Assembly (NCBI GenBank): GCA_030655055.1
Contig: JAURWH010000122.1
Location: 1 to 35,490, forward strand
Source of the DNA: a bacterium
GTDB taxonomy: Bacteria; Edwardsbacteria; AC1; EtOH8
Direction of reading: 5' to 3'
DNA: 35,490 nucleotides
Every line of letters begins with the position of its first letter. Positions within the stretch are counted from its first letter, which is position 1. Shown one piece after another: positions 1 through 7,399 of the stretch. The translations under genes and the position numbers were made by a program. A model generated the notes under the pieces. That model was not told the origin of the DNA. It saw only the letters and a list, made by a program, of their open reading frames with translations, and did no database searches.

Positions 1-100
1 CAACTATGTGAATAATCCCCAAGCCTTGATTTTCCGCACTTTATAAACGCCACCCTTTAACTACCCTTAAATATCAGCCATTTAGCGCTGTGGATATCTT
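1..100. other. Upstream part of oriC with DnaA boxes
   Basis: The gap before dnaA holds a DnaA box on consensus (TGTGAATAA, 7-15) and a one-mismatch box (TGTGGATAT, 89-97) that ends three bases before the dnaA start codon. The proximal box could let DnaA repress its own gene. The region is fairly AT-rich. No Shine-Dalgarno precedes the dnaA ATG. The window starts here, so the full extent of the origin cannot be seen. Confidence 0.6.
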
Positions 101-1438
101 ATGAGCCAACAAGCACAAGCCCTTTGGGCACAGGCCCAGGAAAAAATCAAAGAACGGATAGGCTCCGGCAGCTATGACACCTGGCTAAGGCCTGTCAAAG
201 CGGCTTCCATGGGGGATACGTCCATAACCCTCAGGGTTCCCAACCAGTTTTTCATACAATGGCTGGAACAACATTACCTGCCATTCATAAAAGAAGCCAT
301 AAAAGAAACAGCCCTAAGGGAATTGGATGTGATCTTTTCGGCGCCCACCGAACAACCCAAGCCTTCTTTGTCCGAAAAACAGCTTCCCCCTCCCCTGCCC
401 ATCGCCATTGACAGCGACAGCCAGTTAAGAGAACGCTATACCTTTGATAAATTTGTGATCGGGAAAAGCAACGAGTTTGCCCACGCCGCGGCCCGGGCCG
501 TGGCCGAAGCACCGGGCAAGGTCTATAACCCCTTTTTCATATACGGCGGCGTAGGATTGGGTAAGACCCATCTGACCCACGCCATCGGCAATTATGTCCG
601 GGCCAAAAAACCCAAGGCCAAGATCTTCTACACCCCGGCCGAAAACTTCATGAACGAAATGGTGGCCGCCATCCAGAACCGCAAGATCCTTGATTTCAAG
701 AACCATTACCGCAACCTTGACGTCCTGCTGATAGACGACATCCAGTTCCTCTCGGAAAAGACCGGGATGCAGGAGGAGATCTTCCATACCTTCAACACCC
801 TTTATGACTCCCGCAAGCAGATCGTGCTGACCTCGGACCGGCCGCCCAAGGACATCTCCCAGCTGGAGGAACGTCTGGTCTCCCGCTTTCAAAGCGGTTT
901 GGTGGCCGACATCCAGTCCCCCGACCTGGAGACCAGGATCGCCATCTTAAAGAAGAAGGCCGAGATCGACAACCTGAAGGTCCCCGATGAGGTCATCTTT
1001 TTCATGGCCGAGGCGGTCAAGTCCAACATCCGGGAACTGGAAGGATCTTTGGTCCGGGTCACCGCCTTTGCCTCGGTGGCCGACCGGGAACTGACCCTGG
1101 AGCTGGCCCAGGAGGCCCTGAAACACATCATCTCCCAAAAATCCAAAAGCATTTCCATCGATTCCATCCAGCGGACGGTGGCCAATCATTTTTCCATCAG
1201 CGACGAGGCTTTACGGTCCAGCAAGCGCACCAAGGAACTGGTGCTGCCCCGCCACATAGCCATGTACCTGTCCCGGACCCTTACCACCTCCTCTTTGAAC
1301 GATATCGGCAAGCGTTTTGGTGGCAAGGACCATTCCACCGTTCATCATGCCATAGACAAAATGAACAAAGATATCTTAAAAGACCAGGATACTGCCAGGC
1401 AGGTTGAGTTGATAACCAAGACTATAAAGGGTGAATAA
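101..1438 (+). CDS. dnaA: Chromosomal replication initiator DnaA
   Basis: DnaA binds DnaA boxes at oriC, melts the origin and loads the replicative helicase. At 445 residues it is of normal family length. Domain I spans about residues 1-80, followed by a short proline-rich linker (about 81-108). The AAA+ domain carries Walker A GGVGLGKTH at 149-157 and a Walker B of the form LLIDDIQFL. The C-terminal DNA-binding domain contains the signature GGKDHSTVHHA. There is no ribosome binding site before the ATG. DnaA boxes lie on both sides of the gene and dnaN follows, the usual origin arrangement. The identification is secure. Confidence 0.98.
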   Translation: MSQQAQALWAQAQEKIKERIGSGSYDTWLRPVKAASMGDTSITLRVPNQFFIQWLEQHYLPFIKEAIKETALRELDVIFSAPTEQPKPSLSEKQLPPPLPIAIDSDSQLRERYTFDKFVIGKSNEFAHAAARAVAEAPGKVYNPFFIYGGVGLGKTHLTHAIGNYVRAKKPKAKIFYTPAENFMNEMVAAIQNRKILDFKNHYRNLDVLLIDDIQFLSEKTGMQEEIFHTFNTLYDSRKQIVLTSDRPPKDISQLEERLVSRFQSGLVADIQSPDLETRIAILKKKAEIDNLKVPDEVIFFMAEAVKSNIRELEGSLVRVTAFASVADRELTLELAQEALKHIISQKSKSISIDSIQRTVANHFSISDEALRSSKRTKELVLPRHIAMYLSRTLTTSSLNDIGKRFGGKDHSTVHHAIDKMNKDILKDQDTARQVELITKTIKGE

Positions 1439-1681
1439 CCTGGGGATAAGTTTTTTTGTTTTTTTTCTTTGTGGATTACTGTGGATAAAACCTCCTGTTG
1501 TCAACACCTTTTCCAACCCTGTCAAAACAGCAAATAATCGTTGACAGCTTGTGGCCACGCAGATAATTTGACTTATCCCAAGATTTACCAACTTTACTAT
1601 TGACTTTTACTGTTAATTAGATATATCATAATAAACTAATCATCTAAAGAAACATTCTCATTTACAGAGAGATATCTTAAA
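1439..1681. other. Probable oriC (dnaA-dnaN intergenic region)
   Basis: This 243-base gap has a perfect DnaA box TGTGGATAA at 1480-1488, near-boxes TGTGGATTA at 1470-1478 and TGGGGATAA at 1441-1449, and a weaker one (TTATCCCAA, 1573-1581). From about 1585 to 1680 the sequence is strongly AT-rich and could be the DNA unwinding element. This is the classic bipartite layout of boxes next to dnaA plus an AT-rich stretch. The dnaN promoter overlaps the AT-rich part. Confidence 0.8.
1600..1629 (+). promoter_or_regulatory. Likely dnaN promoter
   Basis: TTGACT at 1600-1605 and TATCAT at 1624-1629 with an 18-base spacer (or TATATC at 1622-1627 with 16). The start point would fall near 1636, giving a leader of about 45 bases before the dnaN ATG. 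It lies inside the proposed unwinding element. Confidence 0.5.
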
Positions 1682-2791
1682 ATGAAAATTTCCATCTCCC
1701 AGGACAAGATCCTTTCCAGCCTTCAAAGCATAATCGGAGTGGTTCCCACCAAAAGCACCTTTCCGGTACTGGCCAACGTGCTTTTAGAGGCCACCAAGGA
1801 CAAGATAAAGTTCTCGGCCACCGACCTGGAAGTGGCCATAGTCACCGAGACCGAGGCCAAGGTCACCAATCCCGGCGCCATCACCATCCCGGCCCGACAG
1901 TTCTTTGAGATCATCAAACAGCTTCCTTCTCTGCCGCTGGATATCGAGGTCAACGAGAACAAGATAGCCATCAAGTGCGACAAGAGCCGCTTTAACCTGA
2001 TAGGTATCCCCAAGGAAGAATTTCCCAAGATACCTGAGATCAAAAAAGACAAGCAGATAAAACTTCCGGCCTCCCTGCTGCAGAGCGCCATCAAAAAGAC
2101 ACTTTTCGCCGCCGCCAACGACAGTTCCCGGCCGGCTCTGTGCGGGGTGCTGTTCCAGGTCAACGGCGACAAACTGCGGGTGGTGACCACCGACGGGCGG
2201 CGCCTGGCCCTGATGGAAAGTCTGATAGCACCGGTCTCGCAGAAAAGCGAACTGCTGATCCCGCCCAAGGGCCTGAACCTGGTCAACAAGATGATAGGTT
2301 CCAGCGACCAGGAAATTACCCTGAAGTTCGACGAGAACTATTCCCAGTTCATCCTGGGCAGCACCCAGCTGTTCGCCCGTCACATCGAAGGGGTTTATCC
2401 GGAATACGACAAGTTCATACCCTGGAGCAACGACAAGATCGTCACCGTCAACACCGAGATATTTGCGGCCGGGGTGCGCCGGGTATCGGTGTTTTCCGAC
2501 ACTTTCACCAGCATGATCAAGCTGAACATCAAGGCCGATTCCCTGGACCTTTCCAGCCGCACCGCCGACATCGGCGAGGCCTTTGAAAGCCTGGCGGCCA
2601 AATACAGCGGAGAGGAAATGGAGATAGGGTACAACGCCAACTATCTGCTGGACATCATCAAGAATGTTGAATCGGATGAATTGAACATCTATCTCAGCGC
2701 ACCGTTGGCGGCGGCCATCGTCAGGCCCAGCCAGGAGAAGGATGACAACAAACTGGTCTATCTGATCATGCCCATCCGCCTGCCGGAATAA
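1682..2791 (+). CDS. dnaN: DNA polymerase III beta subunit (sliding clamp)
   Basis: DnaN dimerises into a ring that tethers DNA polymerase III to the template. At 369 residues it has the normal length and three tandem clamp folds. The N terminus, MKISISQDKILSSLQ, is typical of the family, and the C-terminal segment LVYLIMPIRLPE matches the usual conserved end (MPMRL-type). The ribosome binding site is weak (an AGAGAGA stretch about 7 bases before the ATG). It follows dnaA and the origin gap. recF and gyrB, common next neighbours, are not present; a Dabb-domain gene and transporters follow instead. A good terminator follows the stop codon. Confidence 0.97.
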   Translation: MKISISQDKILSSLQSIIGVVPTKSTFPVLANVLLEATKDKIKFSATDLEVAIVTETEAKVTNPGAITIPARQFFEIIKQLPSLPLDIEVNENKIAIKCDKSRFNLIGIPKEEFPKIPEIKKDKQIKLPASLLQSAIKKTLFAAANDSSRPALCGVLFQVNGDKLRVVTTDGRRLALMESLIAPVSQKSELLIPPKGLNLVNKMIGSSDQEITLKFDENYSQFILGSTQLFARHIEGVYPEYDKFIPWSNDKIVTVNTEIFAAGVRRVSVFSDTFTSMIKLNIKADSLDLSSRTADIGEAFESLAAKYSGEEMEIGYNANYLLDIIKNVESDELNIYLSAPLAAAIVRPSQEKDDNKLVYLIMPIRLPE

Positions 2792-2808
2792 AGAACAGCA
2801 GGCAGAAT

Positions 2809-2846
2809 AAAAGGATGTAGCAAAAAAATGTTACGTCCTTTTTTAT
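2809..2846 (+). terminator. Rho-independent terminator after dnaN
   Basis: Arms 2809-2819 and 2832-2842 form an 11-pair stem with one G-U pair, extendable by three inner pairs around an A6 loop. It is followed by a T-rich tract (TTTTTTATTTT). It sits 18 bases after the dnaN stop. Confidence 0.85.
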
Positions 2847-2867
2847 TTTCACCAGCAAAGGAGAGCC

Positions 2868-3176
2868 GTGATAAAGCACATTGTCCTGTGGAGTTTTAGG
2901 CCCCAGGCCGAAGGCCGCAGCAAACAGGAGAACATAGATCTGGCCCGGGAAAAACTGCTGGGGCTAAAAAAAAGCATTCCCGAAGTACGGTCCCTGGAGA
3001 TCGGAATAAACATCAATACCGGGCAGGATGCCTTTGACCTGGCCCTCTATTCCGAGTTCGAGAACGAGAAAGACCTGGACACCTACCAGAAACATCCCGA
3101 GCACCTTAAGGCCGTGGACTTTCTGCGGAAGGTCAGGGACCGGCGGGTGGTGGCTGATTATCTGGCCGAAACATAG
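2868..3176 (+). CDS. Stress-responsive alpha/beta barrel (Dabb) domain protein
   Basis: This 102-residue protein begins MIKHIVLWSFRP and has the pattern of a Dabb (dimeric alpha-beta barrel) domain: an initial beta strand with K-H-x-V-L-W, a helix ending in LLGLKKSIPEVRSLEIG, and a late DLDTYQKHPEHL helix near residues 66-77. Family members are small dimeric proteins, mostly of unknown biochemical role, sometimes stress-induced. The start is GTG at 2868, supported by an AAAGGAG ribosome binding site at 2857-2863. It stands alone after the dnaN terminator. The domain assignment is firm; the cellular role is unknown. Confidence 0.85.
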   Translation: MIKHIVLWSFRPQAEGRSKQENIDLAREKLLGLKKSIPEVRSLEIGININTGQDAFDLALYSEFENEKDLDTYQKHPEHLKAVDFLRKVRDRRVVADYLAET

Positions 3177-3215
3177 AAGAACACCAGAGCCGGAAGAAAC
3201 CGCCGGGGGTTAACA

Positions 3216-3238
3216 CCGCGGCGGTTTTATGTTATAAT
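3216..3238 (+). promoter_or_regulatory. Promoter of the first EamA gene; leaderless type
   Basis: TTAACA lies 17 bases before a perfect TATAAT at 3233-3238. The ATG at 3248 is only nine bases beyond the -10, so transcription should start within about three bases of the start codon. There is no room for a Shine-Dalgarno. Confidence 0.7.
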
Positions 3239-3247
3239 GGATGCCCT

Positions 3248-4102
3248 ATGATCAACCGACACCTTAAAGCCGATCTCTGGCTGTTGCTGGCCACTTTTTT
3301 CTGGGGCGTCACCTTTGTGGCGGTCAAGGATGCCATGCTCCACGCCACCCCCCTGGCCTTTATGGGGGTGCGCTTTGCCCTGGCCGGGATTATTCTGCTG
3401 CCCTTTTGTTACCGGGGGATTAAAACGCTTTCATTCACGGGCTGGCGGGACGGGATCCTGCTGGGGTCTTTCCTGTTCGGCGGGTTCGCCCTGCAGACCG
3501 CGGGATTGGTTCACACCACCGCCACCCGCTCAGCCTTCATCACCGGGCTGTCGGTGATCCTGGTGCCGCCGCTCTCGATCATGATGCTCAAGAAAAAAGT
3601 GGGGCCGTGGATCTGGACCGGGGTGGCCCTGGCGGCGGTGGGCCTGTATTTCCTGTCCCGGCCGGCCTCCGGGGGCTTCAACCGGGGAGATCTTTTGACC
3701 GCCCTCTGCGCGGCCTGTTTTGCGGTGGAGATAATTCTGGTCCAGACCTACACCCAAAAGCACGGGGCCATGAACATGGTGATGGTCCAGATAATCACCA
3801 CCGTCGTCCTGAGCCTGCTGTTCATGTGGCGGATGGAGAAACCGGCCATCCATTTCGTCCCTTCGTTATGGCTGGACCTGCTGTTGACCAGCGGCCTGGC
3901 CACGGCCGGTTCCCTGGTGATACAGTCCCACTTCCAGAAACAGACCTCGGCCGCCCGGGCTGCCGTCATCTACACGTTGGAGCCATTGTTTGCGGCCGTC
4001 TTCGCCTTTCTGCTCTTCGGGGAAAAGATGCCCTGGCTGGGATGGCTGGGAGCCGGGCTGATCCTGGTAGGAATGCTGTCCTCGGAGCTGGGGAAGGAAT
4101 AG
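3248..4102 (+). CDS. EamA/DMT-family transporter (first copy)
   Basis: A 284-residue, very hydrophobic inner-membrane protein with about ten predicted transmembrane segments in two EamA repeats. Typical drug/metabolite-transporter features include the N-terminal LLLATFFWGVTFVAVKDA, a conserved TRSAFITGLSVILVPPLS loop near residue 95-112, and a second-half AAVIYTLEPLFAAVFAFLLFGE motif. Substrates of this superfamily are diverse metabolites and cannot be predicted here. A second EamA gene follows 84 bases later on the same strand, so they may be co-transcribed. The ATG is placed right after a strong -10, suggesting a leaderless message. Confidence 0.92.
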   Translation: MINRHLKADLWLLLATFFWGVTFVAVKDAMLHATPLAFMGVRFALAGIILLPFCYRGIKTLSFTGWRDGILLGSFLFGGFALQTAGLVHTTATRSAFITGLSVILVPPLSIMMLKKKVGPWIWTGVALAAVGLYFLSRPASGGFNRGDLLTALCAACFAVEIILVQTYTQKHGAMNMVMVQIITTVVLSLLFMWRMEKPAIHFVPSLWLDLLLTSGLATAGSLVIQSHFQKQTSAARAAVIYTLEPLFAAVFAFLLFGEKMPWLGWLGAGLILVGMLSSELGKE

Positions 4103-4186
4103 GAACCCGATGATCCGATATTTATAAGGAACCCAAGAAAATAGGAAATCAACCAGTTCATAGGTAAAAGGACAAAGCAAGGGAAA

Positions 4187-5062
4187 ATGAAAAAGGTTAT
4201 CTTTGTAACGCTGCTGGCCCTGGTGGTGGTCTTCTGGGGCAACGCTTTTGTGGCCATCAAATACCTGCTGGACGTGGAAGGCCTGGACCCCATGCAGCTG
4301 ACGGTCCTGAGGTACCTGCCGGCGGCGGCGTTGGTGCTGGTGCTGATGTTCGTGCTCTACAAACCGCAGAAGATATTTTCGGTATGGCGCCAGGAATGGC
4401 TGGGAATTTCCCTTTACGGCATCACCGGGGTTCTTGGTTACAACCTGGCCCTGAACTACGGGGAGAGCCGGATCGCGGCCGGGACCGCCAGCCTGATAGT
4501 GGGCCTCTCCCCCATTTTTACCCTGATAGCCTCCAACCTGGCGCTTAAGGAAAAGATCACCGCCAGAAAACTGGGCGGGATCATCGCGGCCTTCATCGGG
4601 CTGTTCATAGTGGTCCGCTGGGGGGCCGGGGAGGCCATCAACTTCAACTATCTTTTGGGCGTGCTGATCACCTTCGGGGCCCCGGTCTCCTGGGCCCTCT
4701 ACACCATAGTGGGAAAACCCATGGTCCACCGCCATGACCCCAACCTGATCACCATGTCGGCCATCGTCTGGGGCAGCCTGCCGCTGGCCTTCTTCATGCC
4801 ATCCATTAAAACCATGGCGGCCATAACAACCAAAGGCTGGGGAGCCCTGATATTCCTCAGCCTGGTCTGCACCATCTTCGGCTTTCTGATCTGGTCCTGG
4901 GCCTTAAAGAAGACCGAGGCAGCCCGGCTGGGGGCCCTGGTCTATCTGATCCCGCTGGTGACCATTATCTCCGGGCTGGTTTTCATCCGGGAAGCCCCCA
5001 CGGTGGGGCTGATAGCCGGGGGCATTGTCCTGATAGCCGGAGTGGTGGCGGCCGAAACCTAG
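4187..5062 (+). CDS. EamA/DMT-family transporter (second copy)
   Basis: A 291-residue polytopic membrane protein with two EamA repeats and about ten transmembrane helices. It has the N-terminal motif VFWGNAFVAIKYLL, a first-repeat end of the type AAGTASLIVGLSPIFTLIAS, and a second-repeat segment EAARLGALVYLIPLVTIISG. It belongs to the same superfamily as the upstream gene but the two are clearly diverged, so this is not a recent duplication. A weak AAGGGA ribosome binding site sits just before the ATG. The substrate is unknown. The stop is followed by an inverted-repeat element rather than an obvious terminator. Confidence 0.92.
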   Translation: MKKVIFVTLLALVVVFWGNAFVAIKYLLDVEGLDPMQLTVLRYLPAAALVLVLMFVLYKPQKIFSVWRQEWLGISLYGITGVLGYNLALNYGESRIAAGTASLIVGLSPIFTLIASNLALKEKITARKLGGIIAAFIGLFIVVRWGAGEAINFNYLLGVLITFGAPVSWALYTIVGKPMVHRHDPNLITMSAIVWGSLPLAFFMPSIKTMAAITTKGWGALIFLSLVCTIFGFLIWSWALKKTEAARLGALVYLIPLVTIISGLVFIREAPTVGLIAGGIVLIAGVVAAET

Positions 5063-5089
5063 GTTGTAAGAGACAAAGCGTAACCATGT

Positions 5090-5197
5090 CGCCACAAAGG
5101 CACGAAGACTCGAAAGAAAGAAAAACAAATATTTTCAGCAGGTTTCATGAGGGTTGCGGAAGAAGATACCATTTTGTGTCTTTGTGTCTTTGTGGCC
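5090..5197. repeat. Dispersed inverted repeat, copy 1 (GCCACAAAG family)
   Basis: The left arm begins GCCACAAAGGCACGAAGAC at 5091. The right arm, ending at 5197, reads on the other strand GCCACAAAGACACAAAGAC. The 25-base arms match at 21 positions and enclose about 57 bases. It lies between the second EamA gene and cheC. Related copies are at 11174-11300 and 29866-29951. Confidence 0.7.
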
Positions 5198-5215
5198 AGC
5201 ACCTAAAAATAACAG

Positions 5216-5244
5216 TTGATATTTCCTTTATTTTAGGCTAAACT
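5216..5244 (+). promoter_or_regulatory. cheC promoter; leaderless type
   Basis: TTGATA (5216-5221), a 17-base spacer, then TAAACT (5239-5244). The ATG at 5252 follows after seven bases, exactly where transcription would be expected to start. No Shine-Dalgarno is present. Confidence 0.65.
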
Positions 5245-5251
5245 ATCAGAC

Positions 5252-5869
5252 ATGGACATTAAAAATTTAGACCCCCTGCACCTGGACGCCCTTAAAGAGG
5301 TGTCCAACATCGGGGCCGGACACGCCGCCACCGCCCTCTCGGAGCTGGCCCACCAGATCATCCTGATAGACGTGCCGGTGATCGAGGTCAAACCGCTGGG
5401 CGAAGTGCTGACGGCATTGGCCGCACCCGGGCAGAAGATCGCCTGCGTGGCGGTGGGACTTTCCGGGGACATCAAGGGGGAATCCCTGCTGCTGTTCACC
5501 GAACAGGATGCGGTGGAATTTTCCAACCGGGTGCTGGGCCGGGAAGAATCGATAAAGCCCACGTCCCTGGGCCAGCTGGAGGAATCGGCCCTTAAGGAGA
5601 CCTCCAACATTTTGACCTGCGCCTACATGAATGCCCTGGGAATTCTGCTGGGGGTGATGGTGATACCCACCGCCCCGGCCCTGGAGATCCGCGACCCGCG
5701 GGAGGCCGGCGGCCAGTCGTTCTCCTCGCACAAGGAGCACGGGGACATGGTGATCTCCATCAAGAACGAGTTCCGGTTCATGGACAAGAAGATCAATCTG
5801 CAGGGGTATTTTCTGCTGATCCCGGATGGGGAGTCGCTGAAGGCGATATTCACGAAAATGAATATGTGA
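5252..5869 (+). CDS. cheC: CheC-family CheY-P phosphatase
   Basis: CheC removes phosphate from CheY-P and in some species also binds the receptor deamidase CheD. The 205-residue protein has both conserved active-site motifs intact: D12-x3-E16-x2-N19 with P42, and S112-x3-E116-x2-N119 with P142, each with the family N-x22-P spacing. This two-site form is CheC-like rather than CheX-like. No other chemotaxis or flagellar gene lies in the window and CheD is not adjacent, so its partner response regulator must be elsewhere. It is expected to be cytoplasmic. Its promoter puts the transcription start at the ATG. Confidence 0.88.
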   Translation: MDIKNLDPLHLDALKEVSNIGAGHAATALSELAHQIILIDVPVIEVKPLGEVLTALAAPGQKIACVAVGLSGDIKGESLLLFTEQDAVEFSNRVLGREESIKPTSLGQLEESALKETSNILTCAYMNALGILLGVMVIPTAPALEIRDPREAGGQSFSSHKEHGDMVISIKNEFRFMDKKINLQGYFLLIPDGESLKAIFTKMNM

Positions 5870-5944
5870 CCGGGAGCCCGGTTAAGTCAGATCCTTCGGC
5901 CGGCCATGCAAGGTGCCTGTCTCAGGATGACTTCTGTGCAAGAA

Positions 5945-5977
5945 AAAGAGGGGTTCGTATTTTACGAACCCCTCTTT
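5945..5977. terminator. Bidirectional terminator between cheC and the radical SAM gene
   Basis: A perfect 15-pair stem (5945-5959 with 5963-5977) around a TTT loop. It is A-rich on the left and T-rich on the right, so it can work in both directions. It lies between two convergent genes. Confidence 0.88.
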
Positions 5978-5988
5978 GCTTTTCAGGC

Positions 5989-7242
5989 TTACTGCACCGG
6001 GATGTTGAAATAATCTATCCTGGTTTTGGGCAGTTCCTTCTTGAACAAGGCCAGCAGGTTTGTGATCCCGATGCTTTTCCCCTTGGGCCTTGGTACGGTG
6101 CGGATGTACCACCAGGGATCGATGGACAGGTTTCTCATCTGCACCATGTCCACCTTGTGCTTCAGGAAAAGTTTTACCAGCCCCTCCGCCTCCCGCTCCC
6201 GGTCGGTGTAGCCGGGAAAGACCAGCAGGTTGATGCTGACATACAGCCCGTTCTGCTTGGCCACGGCGATGCTTTTCAGCACGTCCACATATTTGTAGTT
6301 GACCGGCCGGTAGTAGGCATCGTAGCTCTTTTTGATGGAGGAATTCAAACTGATCCGCACCGAGTTCAGGCCGGCCCCGGCCAGCCGCTTTATCTTTTCC
6401 GGGGAATAGCCGTTGGTGTTCAGGTTTATGGTCCCCCGGTCCGTCTGTTTCCGGACCAGCTTGATGGCGGCTTCCAGCGTCTTGTCCTGCAGCAGGGGCT
6501 CCCCCTCGCAGCCCTGACCGAAGCTGGCGATGGCCGATTCCGCCTTTTGCAGATGGGGCACGGCCAGCTCCGCGATCTCTTTTGGCGTGGGGACGAAGGT
6601 TATACGCTCCTGGCTGGCGCAGCACTCCCCCGGCTGCAGGGAAAGACAGCCCAGACATCGGGCATTGCAGGACGGCGAGGTCGGCAGGGGCAACTCCCAT
6701 CTTCTATAGAAAGTGTTCTTCCCGGCAAAGCAGTGGTACTCCAAAGCGCAGCGGGCCAGCTGGCGAAGAAGGCGATTGTCCGGTTCCTCCTTCAGCCGCT
6801 GAGTGACAAGTTTTACCAGCCGCACATCCTGCTTGGGGCTGTGCAGTTCGGGGTCGGCCTTGGGGTTCTTGGCCACCAGTTTGGCCGCTCCGCAGATCCT
6901 TCCCTTGTGCCAGGCCAAGGCGGTGTAAGACCAAAGAGGAAGATAAGGCTTTTCGGATTTCTCAACGTAGGCCGGCATCAAAGTCCTGGTGAACCCGGCC
7001 GGCATGAAAGCGGCCACGGGAAATATCTTCTTGCCACGGAGTTTTTCCAGGTAGACCGTGGCGCCGTTTTGGGCGGCTACAACGACACCCTTTTTGACCA
7101 CGAAGATCTCACTGCCCACCGGCAGTGGCACCATTTCGTTTTCCGGAATGGGCACAAAGTCCCCGCCGGAAAGGCCCAGGGGCTGGAATTCCGGGGTGTC
7201 GTAGATCTGGCCGGAGGTATCGGAGTATAATAAATTTGTCAT
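5989..7242 (-). CDS. Radical SAM enzyme of unknown substrate
   Basis: This 417-residue protein carries the radical SAM cluster motif C192-x3-C196-x2-C199 (CNARCLGC), followed by further cysteines at 207-208 and a FGQGCEGEPLL motif about 40 residues on, similar to the SAM-binding GGEP-type motif. The core continues with strands such as RGTINLNTNGY and LNSVRISLNSS, typical of the MoaA/PqqE-like fold. About 190 residues precede the core and have no motif I recognise; they contain a beta-rich start and a helical part with C164 and C171. The substrate is unknown. It stands alone, convergent with cheC, with a TATAAT six bases before its ATG and no ribosome binding site. Confidence 0.85.
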   Translation of the reverse strand: MTNLLYSDTSGQIYDTPEFQPLGLSGGDFVPIPENEMVPLPVGSEIFVVKKGVVVAAQNGATVYLEKLRGKKIFPVAAFMPAGFTRTLMPAYVEKSEKPYLPLWSYTALAWHKGRICGAAKLVAKNPKADPELHSPKQDVRLVKLVTQRLKEEPDNRLLRQLARCALEYHCFAGKNTFYRRWELPLPTSPSCNARCLGCLSLQPGECCASQERITFVPTPKEIAELAVPHLQKAESAIASFGQGCEGEPLLQDKTLEAAIKLVRKQTDRGTINLNTNGYSPEKIKRLAGAGLNSVRISLNSSIKKSYDAYYRPVNYKYVDVLKSIAVAKQNGLYVSINLLVFPGYTDREREAEGLVKLFLKHKVDMVQMRNLSIDPWWYIRTVPRPKGKSIGITNLLALFKKELPKTRIDYFNIPVQ

Positions 7243-7248
7243 GCGGGA

Positions 7249-7254
7249 ATTATA
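7249..7254 (-). promoter_or_regulatory. -10 element of the radical SAM gene
   Basis: A perfect TATAAT on the minus strand ends six bases before the ATG at 7242, so the message would begin at or next to the start codon. No good -35 is visible at the expected distance; the surrounding DNA is AT-rich. Confidence 0.5.
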
Positions 7255-7330
7255 TCATAAAATGACAATTATATGTAGGTGCAAATCACGATACGCCCAG
7301 AATAAAGTTGTAAATATAATAAAATATACA

Positions 7331-7359
7331 TTGACATTAGCCCCCCCTCGGTATAATAT
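7331..7359 (+). promoter_or_regulatory. Promoter of the 968-residue secreted protein gene
   Basis: Consensus TTGACA (7331-7336) and TATAAT (7352-7357) with a 15-base spacer, or TAATAT (7354-7359) with 17. The spacer includes a run of seven C. The expected leader is about 35 bases and contains a strong GGGAGG ribosome binding site just before the ATG at 7400. Confidence 0.65.
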
Positions 7360-7399
7360 TATGTAACAAACAATCCCCAAAATAACTTAGGGAGGCCAT

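Noticed and set aside
3866-4735. Minus-strand frame of 289 codons across the two EamA genes
   Set aside because: It spans the gap and both transporters in antisense, is rich in His, Gln and Gly, and lacks any family motif.
3248-5062. Two adjacent EamA genes as a recent tandem duplication
   Set aside because: The proteins are strongly diverged beyond shared family motifs, so they are old paralogues or independent members of the superfamily.
5866-7230. Long plus-strand frame of 454 codons opposite the radical SAM gene
   Set aside because: It is antisense to a protein with clear radical SAM motifs, overlaps a perfect terminator, and its product has no recognisable fold; a GC-driven shadow frame.
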